Shown: positions 8,583-16,621, counted from the first letter of the stretch. The stretch: 64,000 nucleotides of DNA from Janthinobacterium lividum (GCF_034424625.1 NZ_CP139976.1:3534001-3598000), one strand, 5' to 3'. Made by a program: numbers and translations. The notes: generated from the sequence alone by a model not told the origin.

Positions 8583-10054
8583 TTGGCATCCAGCACGCGC
8601 AGGCGCGCCACGGCGTGCGTGTTGCCCGGATCCAGTTCCAGCGAACGGCGGTAATGCGTGATGGCCAGCGCCTTGGCGCCGTCCGCCTCGTATGCTTCGG
8701 CCAGGCTGTCGTGGCCATTTGCCCCTTGCGGGTACAGTTGCACGCCGAGCTGGAAGACGGCTACCGCCTGTTTCGGCTGCTGCCGCCGCAGCAGACGGTA
8801 GCCCCAGGCATTCAAGTCATCGTCGGTGGGCGCAGAGAGCCCATGCTGGCGCCGGATGGCCGCCAGTTTCTTGTCCAGTCCATCGAAACCGGCGCTGGCC
8901 GCTTTGTTGCGCAGCAGGTGCGCGGCATACGCGCCGCCGCGCTGCTGGCGCAGGGCGGGAAGATAAAAGCCGGCGACGGTATCGATCAGCTGTTCCGGCT
9001 GGGCGCCGGCCAGGTTGCTCAGGATAACGACGGCCAGGCCATCGTTCGGATACACATAAAAGGCTGAACGGGCGCCGCCGATGCCGGCCACGGCACGGTG
9101 TCCATCGCGACCGATGGTGGGCCAGCCCAGCGCCCACGGCGCCGGCTTGCCGTCATTCAAGCTGGTCGGCTGCCACAGCCGTTCCACGCTGGCGGGCGCC
9201 AGCAGGCGCCCCGACTGCAGCGCGATGAGCCAGTTCGCCAGTTCACCCGCATTGCTGTTGATGCCGGCGCCGGCGCGCATGAACACGGGAAAGTCTTCGA
9301 TCACATTGCGGTAACCGTTACCGCCCCGGTCCAGCACGTAGGAACTGGCCTTGTTGGCGATCACGTCCTTTGCGTCGCCAAAGCCGCTGTGCCGCATGCC
9401 CGCCACGTCAAACTGCCCGCGCTGGACGAAGGCGGTAAAAGGCTGGCCGCCTTGCCGCTCGATCAATTGCGCCAGCAACACGTAATTGGTCTGGTTGTAG
9501 CGGTAGCGCTCGCCAGGCGGAGCTTCCACGGGCAGCGCCTGCACGGCTGTCCACGCCGCATCGGCGTCGTCCGGCTGCGGCCCCACCAGTTTGCCGCTGC
9601 GCTGGTCCAGCACATCGGGCAAACCCGAGGTATGGTTGAGCAATTGCGTCACCGTCACGGCTTGCCAGGCTGAAGGCAAGCCCGTCAGATACTGGCCGAT
9701 AGTCGCGGCCAGGTCGATCTTGCCCTGCTGCACCAGCTGCATGACGGCCACGCCGGCAAACGCTTTCGTTGCCGAATTGATGGAAAACAGGCTGGCGTCC
9801 GTCACCGGCACCTGGTACTGCAGGCTGGACAGTCCGAAATTGCGCGCCAGTACGATCTTGCCACGCTGTATCACGGCCAGTTGCAGCCCCGGAATCTGGC
9901 GCTCCTGCATTTCGCTGCGTACGAAGGCGGCAATCTCCTGTTCCGCGTTGAACACCTTCGGCTGGCTGGCGGCAGTGGCAGTGGCAGCCACGGCGCCAAC
10001 GGGGACGGCGGCAAGCGCCACGAGGAGCAGGACAGACGGGAGGCGTGGGTTCAA
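8579..10054 (-). CDS. exported serine hydrolase, beta-lactamase class C / DD-peptidase-like, with C-terminal repeat region
   Basis: The 491-residue protein starts with a signal peptide (hydrophobic core about 7-24, Ala-rich cleavage region). The serine-lactamase SxxK motif is S94-A-T-K97, and a YNQTNYVLL element fits the YxN motif. Such proteins are peptidases, esterases or true AmpC-like enzymes; nothing here shows beta-lactam resistance. After the catalytic domain a TPR-like stretch (about 415-490, with LLRRQQPKQAVAVFQLG and HYRRSLELDPGNTHAVARL) probably mediates protein contacts. The start codon appears to be TTG at 10054, since no ATG precedes the signal sequence. Confidence 0.87.
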   Translation of the reverse strand: MNPRLPSVLLLVALAAVPVGAVAATATAASQPKVFNAEQEIAAFVRSEMQERQIPGLQLAVIQRGKIVLARNFGLSSLQYQVPVTDASLFSINSATKAFAGVAVMQLVQQGKIDLAATIGQYLTGLPSAWQAVTVTQLLNHTSGLPDVLDQRSGKLVGPQPDDADAAWTAVQALPVEAPPGERYRYNQTNYVLLAQLIERQGGQPFTAFVQRGQFDVAGMRHSGFGDAKDVIANKASSYVLDRGGNGYRNVIEDFPVFMRAGAGINSNAGELANWLIALQSGRLLAPASVERLWQPTSLNDGKPAPWALGWPTIGRDGHRAVAGIGGARSAFYVYPNDGLAVVILSNLAGAQPEQLIDTVAGFYLPALRQQRGGAYAAHLLRNKAASAGFDGLDKKLAAIRRQHGLSAPTDDDLNAWGYRLLRRQQPKQAVAVFQLGVQLYPQGANGHDSLAEAYEADGAKALAITHYRRSLELDPGNTHAVARLRVLDAN

Positions 10055-10139
10055 GATGTGGCTTTCGGCAGGAGAAAACGGAACCGCAGCATCCCATACC
10101 TATTTATCAACGTCAACGACAATCTTGCCGTTCAGAAAG

Positions 10140-10469
10140 TTACTCTTCCAGCCACACGTCTTCATACCCTTCCCGGTCGAGAATGAACTTGGCGCCACTG
10201 GGCAAGGCCAGGTAATCGACCACCTGCGGCAGCAGTTCGTGCAGGTGGTCCGCATGCAGAGGCTGGTAAAAGCCGCTGGCATCGTCGTGCTCACCGCAAT
10301 GGATGAACCAGCTGATGGTGCCGTTTTCCGGCAGCGCGATGCGCGTGCCGTAGATGGGCGACTGCGCCAGGCTGGCGATGGCCAGGGCCACCATGGGCTC
10401 GGGCGCCTGGGCCGGCAAACCGAATTTGTCGCAGATGCGCCGTTGTGTTTCGCTGATCAGTTCAGTCAT
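10140..10469 (-). CDS. Imm33-like (DUF2185-type) protein
   Basis: The 109-residue protein resembles the Imm33 family of predicted immunity proteins: SWFIHCGEHDD, then FYQPLHADHLHELLP, then FILDREGYEDVWLEE follow the family pattern GWYIWxGE...PLHxxHL...YEDVWF as I recall it. In that family members are thought to neutralise secreted or contact-delivered toxins. No toxin gene is visible here. It starts 6 bases after the stop of the companion gene at 10476-10856, so the two form an operon. Confidence 0.7.
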   Translation of the reverse strand: MTELISETQRRICDKFGLPAQAPEPMVALAIASLAQSPIYGTRIALPENGTISWFIHCGEHDDASGFYQPLHADHLHELLPQVVDYLALPSGAKFILDREGYEDVWLEE

Positions 10470-10475
10470 GGTGTT

Positions 10476-10856
10476 TCAGGATCCGATGTAGTGGTAATGC
10501 AGGCGCAGCGCGCCGTCGTGGCCGGACATTTCCAGGTGCAAGGTCGCTTCGCCCGGCTTGCCGTCGGCCAGCAACATGCATTCCAGGCCCAGTGGTCCGG
10601 CGTCGGTGGCATACACATCGACGGCGGGACGGCCACCCTTGCCCGGCACGAAGGCTTGCGCCAGCGGCGCCAGGGACAATGTCTGGCTAGCAGCAAAATA
10701 ACTGTCGAGCATCTCGATGATCTCGTCGGCCACGCCCGGCGACAAGCCCCAGTCGCGCTGCAGTGCAACAGGATCGCGCGTGTCCAGCGTCTGCACGAAG
10801 GCGGCGGCCTGCGCGTATGCCAGCTGTCGCAGGCTGTCTGTGATGGCCATTTCCAT
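10476..10856 (-). CDS. hypothetical protein paired with the Imm33-like gene
   Basis: This 126-residue cytoplasmic protein is not recognised. It has an N-terminal helical half and a C-terminal half rich in alternating beta-like stretches (ATLHLEMSGHDGALRLHYHYIGS). There is no signal peptide or membrane segment. Two start codons are possible (10856 and 10850). The tight spacing to the Imm33-like gene suggests joint function, perhaps a second immunity-type protein, but this is inference only. Confidence 0.6.
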   Translation of the reverse strand: MEMAITDSLRQLAYAQAAAFVQTLDTRDPVALQRDWGLSPGVADEIIEMLDSYFAASQTLSLAPLAQAFVPGKGGRPAVDVYATDAGPLGLECMLLADGKPGEATLHLEMSGHDGALRLHYHYIGS

Positions 10857-11159
10857 AGAGTACGTCGTGCCTTATCCATTCAACAGGCGCCATTATAGTG
10901 CGTCGCCGCGGGAATGCTCGATCCGTTTGCCATCAATAATTGAGTACCGTGCCGATTATTTAAAGTGCCGCGCTTATTATTTATCGCACTGCAATAACAT
11001 AAATGGCTCGCGTGATATTTGGTGAGTATTTGAAAAATATAACCGCGGATACGATTGATTTTCAAGTTGACGCTTATTTATTCAGGCGCTAATATCGAAT
11101 GGCCATATACCATGGCATACAGCGCAAGCAGTACTTAACCATCACAAGAGGATAGTACA
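10857..11159 (+). other. AT-rich upstream region of the RiPP locus
   Basis: Some 300 bases of visibly lower GC lie between the divergent hypothetical gene and the first precursor peptide gene. It contains the sigma70-type promoter annotated separately and a good ribosome site (AAGAGGA at 11146-11152). No other gene is seen. Confidence 0.5.
11067..11095 (+). promoter_or_regulatory. sigma70-type promoter of the RiPP precursor genes
   Basis: TTGACG (11067-11072) and TAATAT (11090-11095) are separated by exactly 17 bases. Transcription would begin near 11102, about 58 bases before the first precursor ATG. Confidence 0.6.
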
Positions 11160-11348
11160 ATGCAAAACCAAACCAAATTGTTCGCATTCAAACTGGCTGA
11201 AAAACAGGTACAAAAACAGGAAGCGCCCGCCACCGCCTGGAAGGTGCGCGACGGCGTCGCCGTGGCCGGCTGCACCGCCGTTGGCACCCATGATCAATAT
11301 CGCGACTCTTCGCGCCTCAAGCCCAACGACAGCGGCCAGTATTGCTGA
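11160..11348 (+). CDS. RiPP precursor peptide 1 (graspetide-like)
   Basis: The 62-residue peptide has a lysine-rich N-terminal leader with TKLFAFKLAEK (5-15), a spacer, the block WKVRDGVAVAGCTAV (27-41) and a short Ser/Asp/Lys-containing tail ending in Gln-Tyr-Cys. It shares both blocks exactly with the second peptide at 11537-11722, while spacer and tail vary, as expected for a leader/core precursor. The two Cys (38 and 62) are conserved in both peptides. It is preceded by AAGAGGA at 8-base spacing and followed by a terminator, then by an MvdD-like ATP-grasp gene, which in known clusters joins Asp/Glu side chains to Ser/Thr/Lys. Function as inhibitor or antibacterial is unknown. Confidence 0.8.
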   Translation: MQNQTKLFAFKLAEKQVQKQEAPATAWKVRDGVAVAGCTAVGTHDQYRDSSRLKPNDSGQYC

Positions 11349-11363
11349 TACCCGGCACGCCAT

Positions 11364-11387
11364 AACCCCCGCCCGGCGTGGGGGTTT
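11364..11387 (+). terminator. hairpin terminator after precursor peptide 1
   Basis: AACCCCC (11364-11370) pairs with GGGGGTT (11380-11386) around a 9-base loop and runs into TTT. It lies 15 bases after the stop of precursor 1. Confidence 0.6.
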
Positions 11388-11536
11388 CATATATTCCCCC
11401 ATATTCAAATTGGCGCCGTGCGGCGCGGCTATTCCGCGCGCAATGCATATACAAACACCTTTCAATTAAAGTTTCCATTTTTTAAAATAAGTATTTATCG
11501 GTAAAAATCGGAACACGACCATTAATAGAGGATCTC

Positions 11537-11722
11537 ATGCACAAAGAAACCAAACTGTTCGCATTCAAACTGGCGGAAAAAAAGGAAGAAGAAAAGCCAG
11601 CGCATCCTGCGCTCTGGAAAGTACGCGATGGCGTCGCCGTGGCCGGCTGCACGGCTGTCGACAGCGAGGAGCAATACCGCTATTCGCGTATCGGTTCAAG
11701 TGACGGCGGCGAGTTCTGCTGA
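11537..11722 (+). CDS. RiPP precursor peptide 2 (graspetide-like)
   Basis: The 61-residue peptide is a paralogue of precursor 1: residues 5-15 and 27-41 are identical, QYR at 46-48 is kept, and both end in an aromatic residue plus Cys. Spacer (KEEEKPAHPAL) and tail (a Ser/Asp/Glu-rich stretch ending GGEFC) differ. Tail acidic and hydroxyl residues are the natural candidates for ATP-grasp lactone or lactam formation. It has its own ribosome site AGAGGA (11527-11532) and is followed by a strong terminator before the enzyme genes. Confidence 0.8.
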   Translation: MHKETKLFAFKLAEKKEEEKPAHPALWKVRDGVAVAGCTAVDSEEQYRYSRIGSSDGGEFC

Positions 11723-11737
11723 TACGTTCGCCAGCTG

Positions 11738-11763
11738 AAAGCCTTGCCACGGCAAGGCTTTTT
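11738..11763 (+). terminator. terminator or attenuator between precursor 2 and the biosynthetic genes
   Basis: AAAGCCTTGC (11738-11747) pairs with GCAAGGCTTT (11752-11761) around a CACG tetraloop, followed by TTT. It sits in the 68-base gap before the ATP-grasp start and would give high precursor and low enzyme transcript levels by partial read-through. Confidence 0.7.
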
Positions 11764-11790
11764 CACCTTCCTTTACCGCAAGCCCACGAC

Positions 11791-12804
11791 ATGCACAAAA
11801 AGGTTTTGATTATCAGCCATAGCGGCGATCTGCACGTCGACCTGGTCGAAGCCATCCTCGCCGCCCGCGGCCATGCCCCCTTCCGTATCGACCTCGACGC
11901 CTTTCCCCGCGATTATCAGCTGTGCCAGCGCCTGCACGACGGCCGCGCCAGCGCGCGCATGCGCCACTTGCCCGATGGCGACTGGCTAGACCTGCAGCAG
12001 GTGGGCGCCGTCTGGCTGCGCAAGGCGGCCGACTACGCCTACGCCAGCGCCGACCTGACGCCGCAGGAGCGCGCCTACGCGCAGCTGGAAACGGAGCAAG
12101 CCATCTTCAGCGTGCTGTACGGGCTCGATTGCTACTGGCTCAGCCATCCGCTAGCCCTGCGCGGTGCCCAATGGAAAGGTGAACAGCTTGCGCGTGCCGC
12201 GCGCATGGGCTTTCGCGTGCCCGCCACCGTGATCACCAACGTGCCCGACGACGTGCGCGCTTTCTGCGCTGCCATCAAAGGGCCTATCATTTTCAAGAGC
12301 ATGTCGACGCCCAGCCTGGCCGCCGAAGCGGTCGAGGACGTTGACAGGGTCAGCGCCGGCATCGGCACCACCATCGTCGACGATGCCATGCTCGATAGCC
12401 TGGACGCCGTCAGCGAACTGAGCTGCCAGTTCCAGGAATATATCGCCAAGCAATACGAACTGCGGATCACAGTGATCGGCAAACAACTGTTTGCCGCGCG
12501 CCTGTATTCCCAGGACGATGCGCGCACGGCCATCGACTCGCGCGACATGTCGGCCCCCATCCGCTATGAAGCATGCACCTTGCCAGCGGAAATACAGCAG
12601 CGCTGCCTCGCTTTCGTGCACAGCTATGGCCTCGAATATGGCGCGCTCGATCTCATCGTCACGCCCGGGGGCGAGTATGTTTTCCTGGAAAACAATCCTG
12701 TTGGTCAATTCTTGTATGTACAACAACTGGTACCAGCCTTGCCCATGCTGGAAAGCGTGGCCGCAGCCCTGATCGAAGGAGCCGTATGCCGCAGCCAGAC
12801 TTGA
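11791..12804 (+). CDS. MvdD-like ATP-grasp peptide ligase (graspetide synthetase)
   Basis: The 337-residue cytoplasmic enzyme belongs to the ATP-grasp ligases that macrocyclise ribosomal peptides. Family features are the N-terminal VWLRKA strand, the ligand-binding stretch YELRITVIGKQLFAARL, SQDD...TAIDSRD, and the metal/ATP site EYGALDLIVTPGGEY-VFLENNP-GQFLYVQ near the C-terminus. It would recognise the LFAFKLAE leader and join acidic core side chains to Ser, Thr or Lys. The ribosome site before its ATG is weak compared with those of the precursors. Its end overlaps the protease gene by 19 bases. Confidence 0.88.
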   Translation: MHKKVLIISHSGDLHVDLVEAILAARGHAPFRIDLDAFPRDYQLCQRLHDGRASARMRHLPDGDWLDLQQVGAVWLRKAADYAYASADLTPQERAYAQLETEQAIFSVLYGLDCYWLSHPLALRGAQWKGEQLARAARMGFRVPATVITNVPDDVRAFCAAIKGPIIFKSMSTPSLAAEAVEDVDRVSAGIGTTIVDDAMLDSLDAVSELSCQFQEYIAKQYELRITVIGKQLFAARLYSQDDARTAIDSRDMSAPIRYEACTLPAEIQQRCLAFVHSYGLEYGALDLIVTPGGEYVFLENNPVGQFLYVQQLVPALPMLESVAAALIEGAVCRSQT

Positions 12805-13652
12805 ACCAGATCCCCGTCCGGCTGCGCGAACTGGAACAGGCGCGCGACAGCCGCGCCATCGTCCTGGCCGCCTCGCATCTGGACATGGAGCTGCTGCCCG
12901 CCCTGTACGAGCTGTGCCAGGGCATCGGCCCCGTGGCGCGCCTCGACGTGGTGCTGCACGGCCGCGGCGGCATCGTCAACGCGGCGCGCCGCATCGCCAT
13001 CCTGCTGCGCCAGCATGCGCGCCACCTGAGCTTTATCGTGCCCTTCCACTGCCAGTCGGCCGCCACCCTGCTGGCCCTGGGCGCCGATGAAATCATCGCG
13101 GGCGACCTGGCCCTGTTCACGCCCATCGATCCGCAGCTCGATGGCGCCGACGGCGGCTCGATGTCCAGCCTCGATATCAAGGTATTCGGCGACATGGCGC
13201 AGCAGTGGTTTGGCGTCGATGCCAGCGAGGCGCGCCAGCAATCGCTGTCCCTGCTGTGCGGCAGCATCTTCCCCCCTTCCCTGACGGCCTTCTACCGCAC
13301 CACCCTGGAGCTGGCACAGATCGGCGAAGAATTACTGGCCTGGCAATTGCCCGATGCCACGCAAGAGGCGCGGCGGGCCATCATCGCGCAACTGGTGACG
13401 GGTTATCACTCGCATAACTATGCCTTGACGCGCGAAGAGCTTGCCCAGCTGGGCCTGAACATGGCGCGCGATATCCACGCCGAAAGGCTGGGCTGGGCCA
13501 TTTCGACGCAATTGCAGGCAAGCATAGGCGGCGCCTTGCGCAGCGCGCCCGACGAGCCATGGAACGATGCCCTGCTGGCGTCACGCGACGGCGTGCAGCT
13601 GCGGCGCCAGCGTCCGGGCGGCTTCGCGCCCATGTGGAGCGCACAATGCTGA
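12786..13652 (+). CDS. SDH-type (Clp-fold) serine protease in the RiPP cluster
   Basis: The 288-residue protein matches the serine dehydrogenase proteinase (SDH_sah) family, related to Clp/SppA: VVLHGRGGIVNAARRIA supplies the oxyanion-hole region and VPFHCQSAATLLALGADEI carries the nucleophilic Ser before ALGADEI. There is no signal peptide, so it acts in the cytoplasm or at the inner face of the membrane. In this context it is the only protease candidate for removing the leader, because the exporter lacks a C39 domain. The ATG at 12786 is chosen for its GGAG ribosome site and the overlap with the ligase gene; it overlaps the next gene by 7 bases. Confidence 0.82.
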   Translation: MPQPDLNQIPVRLRELEQARDSRAIVLAASHLDMELLPALYELCQGIGPVARLDVVLHGRGGIVNAARRIAILLRQHARHLSFIVPFHCQSAATLLALGADEIIAGDLALFTPIDPQLDGADGGSMSSLDIKVFGDMAQQWFGVDASEARQQSLSLLCGSIFPPSLTAFYRTTLELAQIGEELLAWQLPDATQEARRAIIAQLVTGYHSHNYALTREELAQLGLNMARDIHAERLGWAISTQLQASIGGALRSAPDEPWNDALLASRDGVQLRRQRPGGFAPMWSAQC

Positions 13653-14167
13653 CGTCCGTGCTGGCCGCGTTACTGGCCGACATCGCGCGCTACTGTATCG
13701 CCCTGCTGCTGCTGGCGGCCAGCGTGGGCAAGCTGCGCAGCTACGGAGACTTTCGCGGCAACCTGGCCACCTCGTTCGGCGTACCGCCCGCCGCAGCCCA
13801 ATTCGCTGCGCCAGCCCTGGTGATGACAGAATTGCTGCTGGCCGGCTGGCTGCTGGCCGGCGGTACCCACACACCGATGCTGCTGTCGCTATCGCTGCTC
13901 AGCACGCTCACCGCCATATTGACTTACCGCTACTTCACGCACAGCGTGGTGCGCTGCAGCTGCTTTGGCGAAGCGGCACGGCCCGTGTCGCAGTACGACC
14001 TGCTGCGCAACATGCTGGCGGTCGGCATCAACGGCGCCTACTTTGCGCTGGCGCAGGAAACGGCCTTGCCCGTCGCCACCTCCATATTGGCCGCCGGCCT
14101 GGCAGCCATCATGTGCGTGGCCACGATTTCCCTGCACGAGATCGCCACTTTGGCAAAGGCAGACTGA
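13646..14167 (+). CDS. MauE/DoxX-like membrane protein with CxC motif
   Basis: The 173-residue protein has four to five hydrophobic segments and the MauE-type signature: an N-terminal LLLAASVGKLRS helix end and VRCSCFGEA, where MauE proteins carry a redox Cys pair before Phe-Gly. MauE is needed for disulfide formation in methylamine dehydrogenase; the family fits a quinone- or thiol-linked oxidant in the membrane. Lying between the protease and a thioredoxin-like gene, it probably handles the thiols of the precursor peptides. Coupled to its neighbours by 7- and 1-base overlaps. Confidence 0.82.
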   Translation: MLTSVLAALLADIARYCIALLLLAASVGKLRSYGDFRGNLATSFGVPPAAAQFAAPALVMTELLLAGWLLAGGTHTPMLLSLSLLSTLTAILTYRYFTHSVVRCSCFGEAARPVSQYDLLRNMLAVGINGAYFALAQETALPVATSILAAGLAAIMCVATISLHEIATLAKAD

Positions 14168-14721
14168 TGGATTCCACGACTTTGCAACTGGTGCTGGCGG
14201 CGCTGGCGTTTGCCCTCGCCGGCAATATCTGGCTCAGCCTGGCCGTGCTGCGCGCCAGCCGCCGCGAACGCATCGCGCCCACGGCGCTGGAGCCGGGCCA
14301 GCCCCTGCCTGCCGTGCAAGCCCGTCCGCTGGCTGGCGGCGCGCATTTCCAGCCGGGCGCCGGCGGCCAGGCGGCCGTGCTGCTGTTCCTGGCCAGCCGC
14401 TGTCCGAAATGCGGGGAAAAGCTGGCCGGCATCGAACAGTTGCTGCCGCTGGCGCGGGAGGCAGGCCTGGCCCTGTGGCTGATCAGCGAAGAGCCGGTCC
14501 GCCGCCTGCGCGCCTTTTTGCCCGGCAACACCTTGCGGGCGGCCACGGCACGGCTGACGCTGCGCGACTACCGGCGCGTGAATCCGCTAATGAGCTCGCC
14601 TTCCTATGTATTCGTCAATCACCAGGGCAGCGTGGAAGCGGCCGGCCTGATCGGCGATGAAGACTGGCTGGCCCTCGTCGAGCAACTGGCTGACGAGACG
14701 ACACAGGAGCGCGCCGCATGA
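14167..14721 (+). CDS. membrane-anchored thioredoxin-like (MauD/TlpA-type) protein with CPKC
   Basis: The 184-residue protein has one N-terminal membrane helix (about 7-27) and a thioredoxin-like domain with the redox motif RCPKCGEKL (Cys about residues 81 and 84). The cis-Pro region appears as SSPSYVFVN. Domain architecture matches MauD-like disulfide oxidoreductases and, with the preceding MauE-like gene, forms a recurring pair. A role in oxidising or isomerising the two conserved Cys of the peptides outside the cytoplasm is inferred. Starts in a TGATG overlap. Confidence 0.83.
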   Translation: MDSTTLQLVLAALAFALAGNIWLSLAVLRASRRERIAPTALEPGQPLPAVQARPLAGGAHFQPGAGGQAAVLLFLASRCPKCGEKLAGIEQLLPLAREAGLALWLISEEPVRRLRAFLPGNTLRAATARLTLRDYRRVNPLMSSPSYVFVNHQGSVEAAGLIGDEDWLALVEQLADETTQERAA

Positions 14722-16490
14722 GTCATCTGAATGTTGGCCCGCATCTTGAACGCCTGCGCCTGCTGTATCCCGTGCGCTGGCGCGTCGCCGCCGGCCTGGT
14801 GTGCATGGCCCTTACCGTGGGCGCGCAGCTGGCCTTTCCGCAAGCCATCGCGTATTTCATCGACAACGTGGCGGAATTGACCCGGCGCGGCGTCACGCCG
14901 GGCATGGTCGCCACCATGTTGGCCTTCAGCCTGCTGTATGCGCTGATCACGACCGCGCGCTTCTATTTGCTGCAATCGAGCGGCCACATGATCGTCATGG
15001 GCGTGCGCCGGCGCCTGTTTGACGTGGTGATCAATCAGCCCATCGCCTTCTTCGACAAGCACCATGGCGGCGAACTGAACAGCCGGCTGACATCCGACGT
15101 GTCGGCCCTGCATGAAAGCTTGACCATCGGCGCGGCCAATGCCCTGCGCTCGCTATGCGTCTTTCTGGGCGGCATCGCCATGCTGCTGCATCTGTCACCC
15201 ATGCTGAGCCTGCCGCTGGCCCTGTTCATTCCCATCAGCCTGTATCTCGGCAAGTTATCAGGCAGCAATTACCGGCAGCGTTCGCGGGCCATTTCCGCCA
15301 CCCTGGCCGCCAGCGGCAAGGTGGCGCAGGAATACTTTGCCCATGCCCGGCTGGTGCAGGCATTCAACCAGCAGGGCGGCGCCATGGCCCGCTATGCGCA
15401 AGCCATGCGGCAACTGCTGGAGGTGTCCCTGGCCGGCACGCGGCTGCTGGCCGTGTTCCAGGGCGCGCAAGGGCTGCTGGCTTTTGTTGCCCTGCTGACC
15501 ACCCTGTGCTTCGGCGCCCACCTGATCGGCCAGGGCCGCTTGAGCGTGGGAGAGCTGACGGCTTTTGTCATCTATGCCAGCATGGTGACGGACACGGCCG
15601 GCTCCATCAGCGAATTCTGGAACACGTGGATGCGCACCATGGGCTCAACCGACCGCATCTTCGAGATCCTGCGCAGCCACCGCGCCGTGCCCGAGGCGAC
15701 GCCGCAACCGCCGCTGGCCGGCCACATCGCGCTGCGCGACGCGCGCTTTTCGTATCCCGAGCGCACGCAGGTCACGGCCCTCGACGGCGTCAGCCTGTCG
15801 ATACGCGCGGGCGAAAAGATCGCCCTGGTGGGCGCCTCGGGCGCGGGCAAGTCCACCATCGCCAGCCTGGTGCTGGGCCACTACCAGCTTGACGCGGGCA
15901 GCCTGCAGTTCGACGGCATCGATGCAGGCATGCTGGGCGTAACGCAACTGCGGCGCCAGATGGCCGTGGTGGAACAGGAACCTGCCCTGTTTTCCGGCAG
16001 CATCGCGGACAATATCGCCTTTGCCGTGCCGGACCGCCAGGTGACGCGCGAAGAGATGCTGGCGGCAGCGCGCCTGGCGCATGCCCACGATTTTATTCAA
16101 GCTTTTCCTGACGGCTACGAGACCCTGGTGGGAGAACGGGGCGTGCAATTGTCCGGCGGACAGAAGCAGCGCATCGCGATCGCCCGCGCCATCCTGCGCG
16201 CGCCGAAAATCCTCATCCTGGACGAAGCCACCAGCGCGCTCGACGCCGCCAGTGAACAGCAGGTGCAGCTCGCCCTCGATACCCTGATGCATGGGCGCAC
16301 CACCATCATCATCGCCCACCGCTTCTCCACCATCGTGAAAGCGGACCGCATCATCGTCATGGACAAGGGCCGGATTTGCCAGCAAGGCACGCACGCCGAG
16401 CTGCTGCGCGCGGGCGGCCAGTATGCGCGGCTGATGCAGCAACAGTTGTCGCAATTCCAGCAGTTGCATGCTAGTGCGGCAACGCTGTAA
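14718..16490 (+). CDS. ABC exporter (fused permease-ATPase) of the RiPP cluster
   Basis: The 590-residue half-transporter has six membrane helices (about 20-310) and an ATPase domain with Walker A GASGAGKST (372-380), the signature LSGGQKQR (from 478), Walker B ILILDEATSALD and the H-loop IIIAHRFSTI. It is of the MsbA/lipid- and peptide-exporter class. There is no N-terminal C39 peptidase domain, so it would export but not cleave the peptide. ATGA overlap with the thioredoxin-like gene makes it the last gene of the cluster. Confidence 0.92.
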   Translation: MSHLNVGPHLERLRLLYPVRWRVAAGLVCMALTVGAQLAFPQAIAYFIDNVAELTRRGVTPGMVATMLAFSLLYALITTARFYLLQSSGHMIVMGVRRRLFDVVINQPIAFFDKHHGGELNSRLTSDVSALHESLTIGAANALRSLCVFLGGIAMLLHLSPMLSLPLALFIPISLYLGKLSGSNYRQRSRAISATLAASGKVAQEYFAHARLVQAFNQQGGAMARYAQAMRQLLEVSLAGTRLLAVFQGAQGLLAFVALLTTLCFGAHLIGQGRLSVGELTAFVIYASMVTDTAGSISEFWNTWMRTMGSTDRIFEILRSHRAVPEATPQPPLAGHIALRDARFSYPERTQVTALDGVSLSIRAGEKIALVGASGAGKSTIASLVLGHYQLDAGSLQFDGIDAGMLGVTQLRRQMAVVEQEPALFSGSIADNIAFAVPDRQVTREEMLAAARLAHAHDFIQAFPDGYETLVGERGVQLSGGQKQRIAIARAILRAPKILILDEATSALDAASEQQVQLALDTLMHGRTTIIIAHRFSTIVKADRIIVMDKGRICQQGTHAELLRAGGQYARLMQQQLSQFQQLHASAATL

Positions 16491-16621
16491 GGCGGCAGCA
16501 TGCGCTGCCACTGTCCGACTTGCCTGAAAATACATTGCCGGGCCAGCCAAGTGCCGCGGGTCGCCAGATAAGCATGCGCACCCCGTTGTCTGGATCGGCA
16601 TTCTGGGCGATAATTACGCCC

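Noticed and set aside
10857..11159. Small open frames in the AT-rich region before the precursor peptides
   Set aside because: They lack start context and overlap the promoter; no similarity to the precursor peptides.
14718..16490. C39 peptidase domain in the exporter, as in bacteriocin transporters
   Set aside because: Membrane helices begin at about residue 20 with no room for a peptidase domain.
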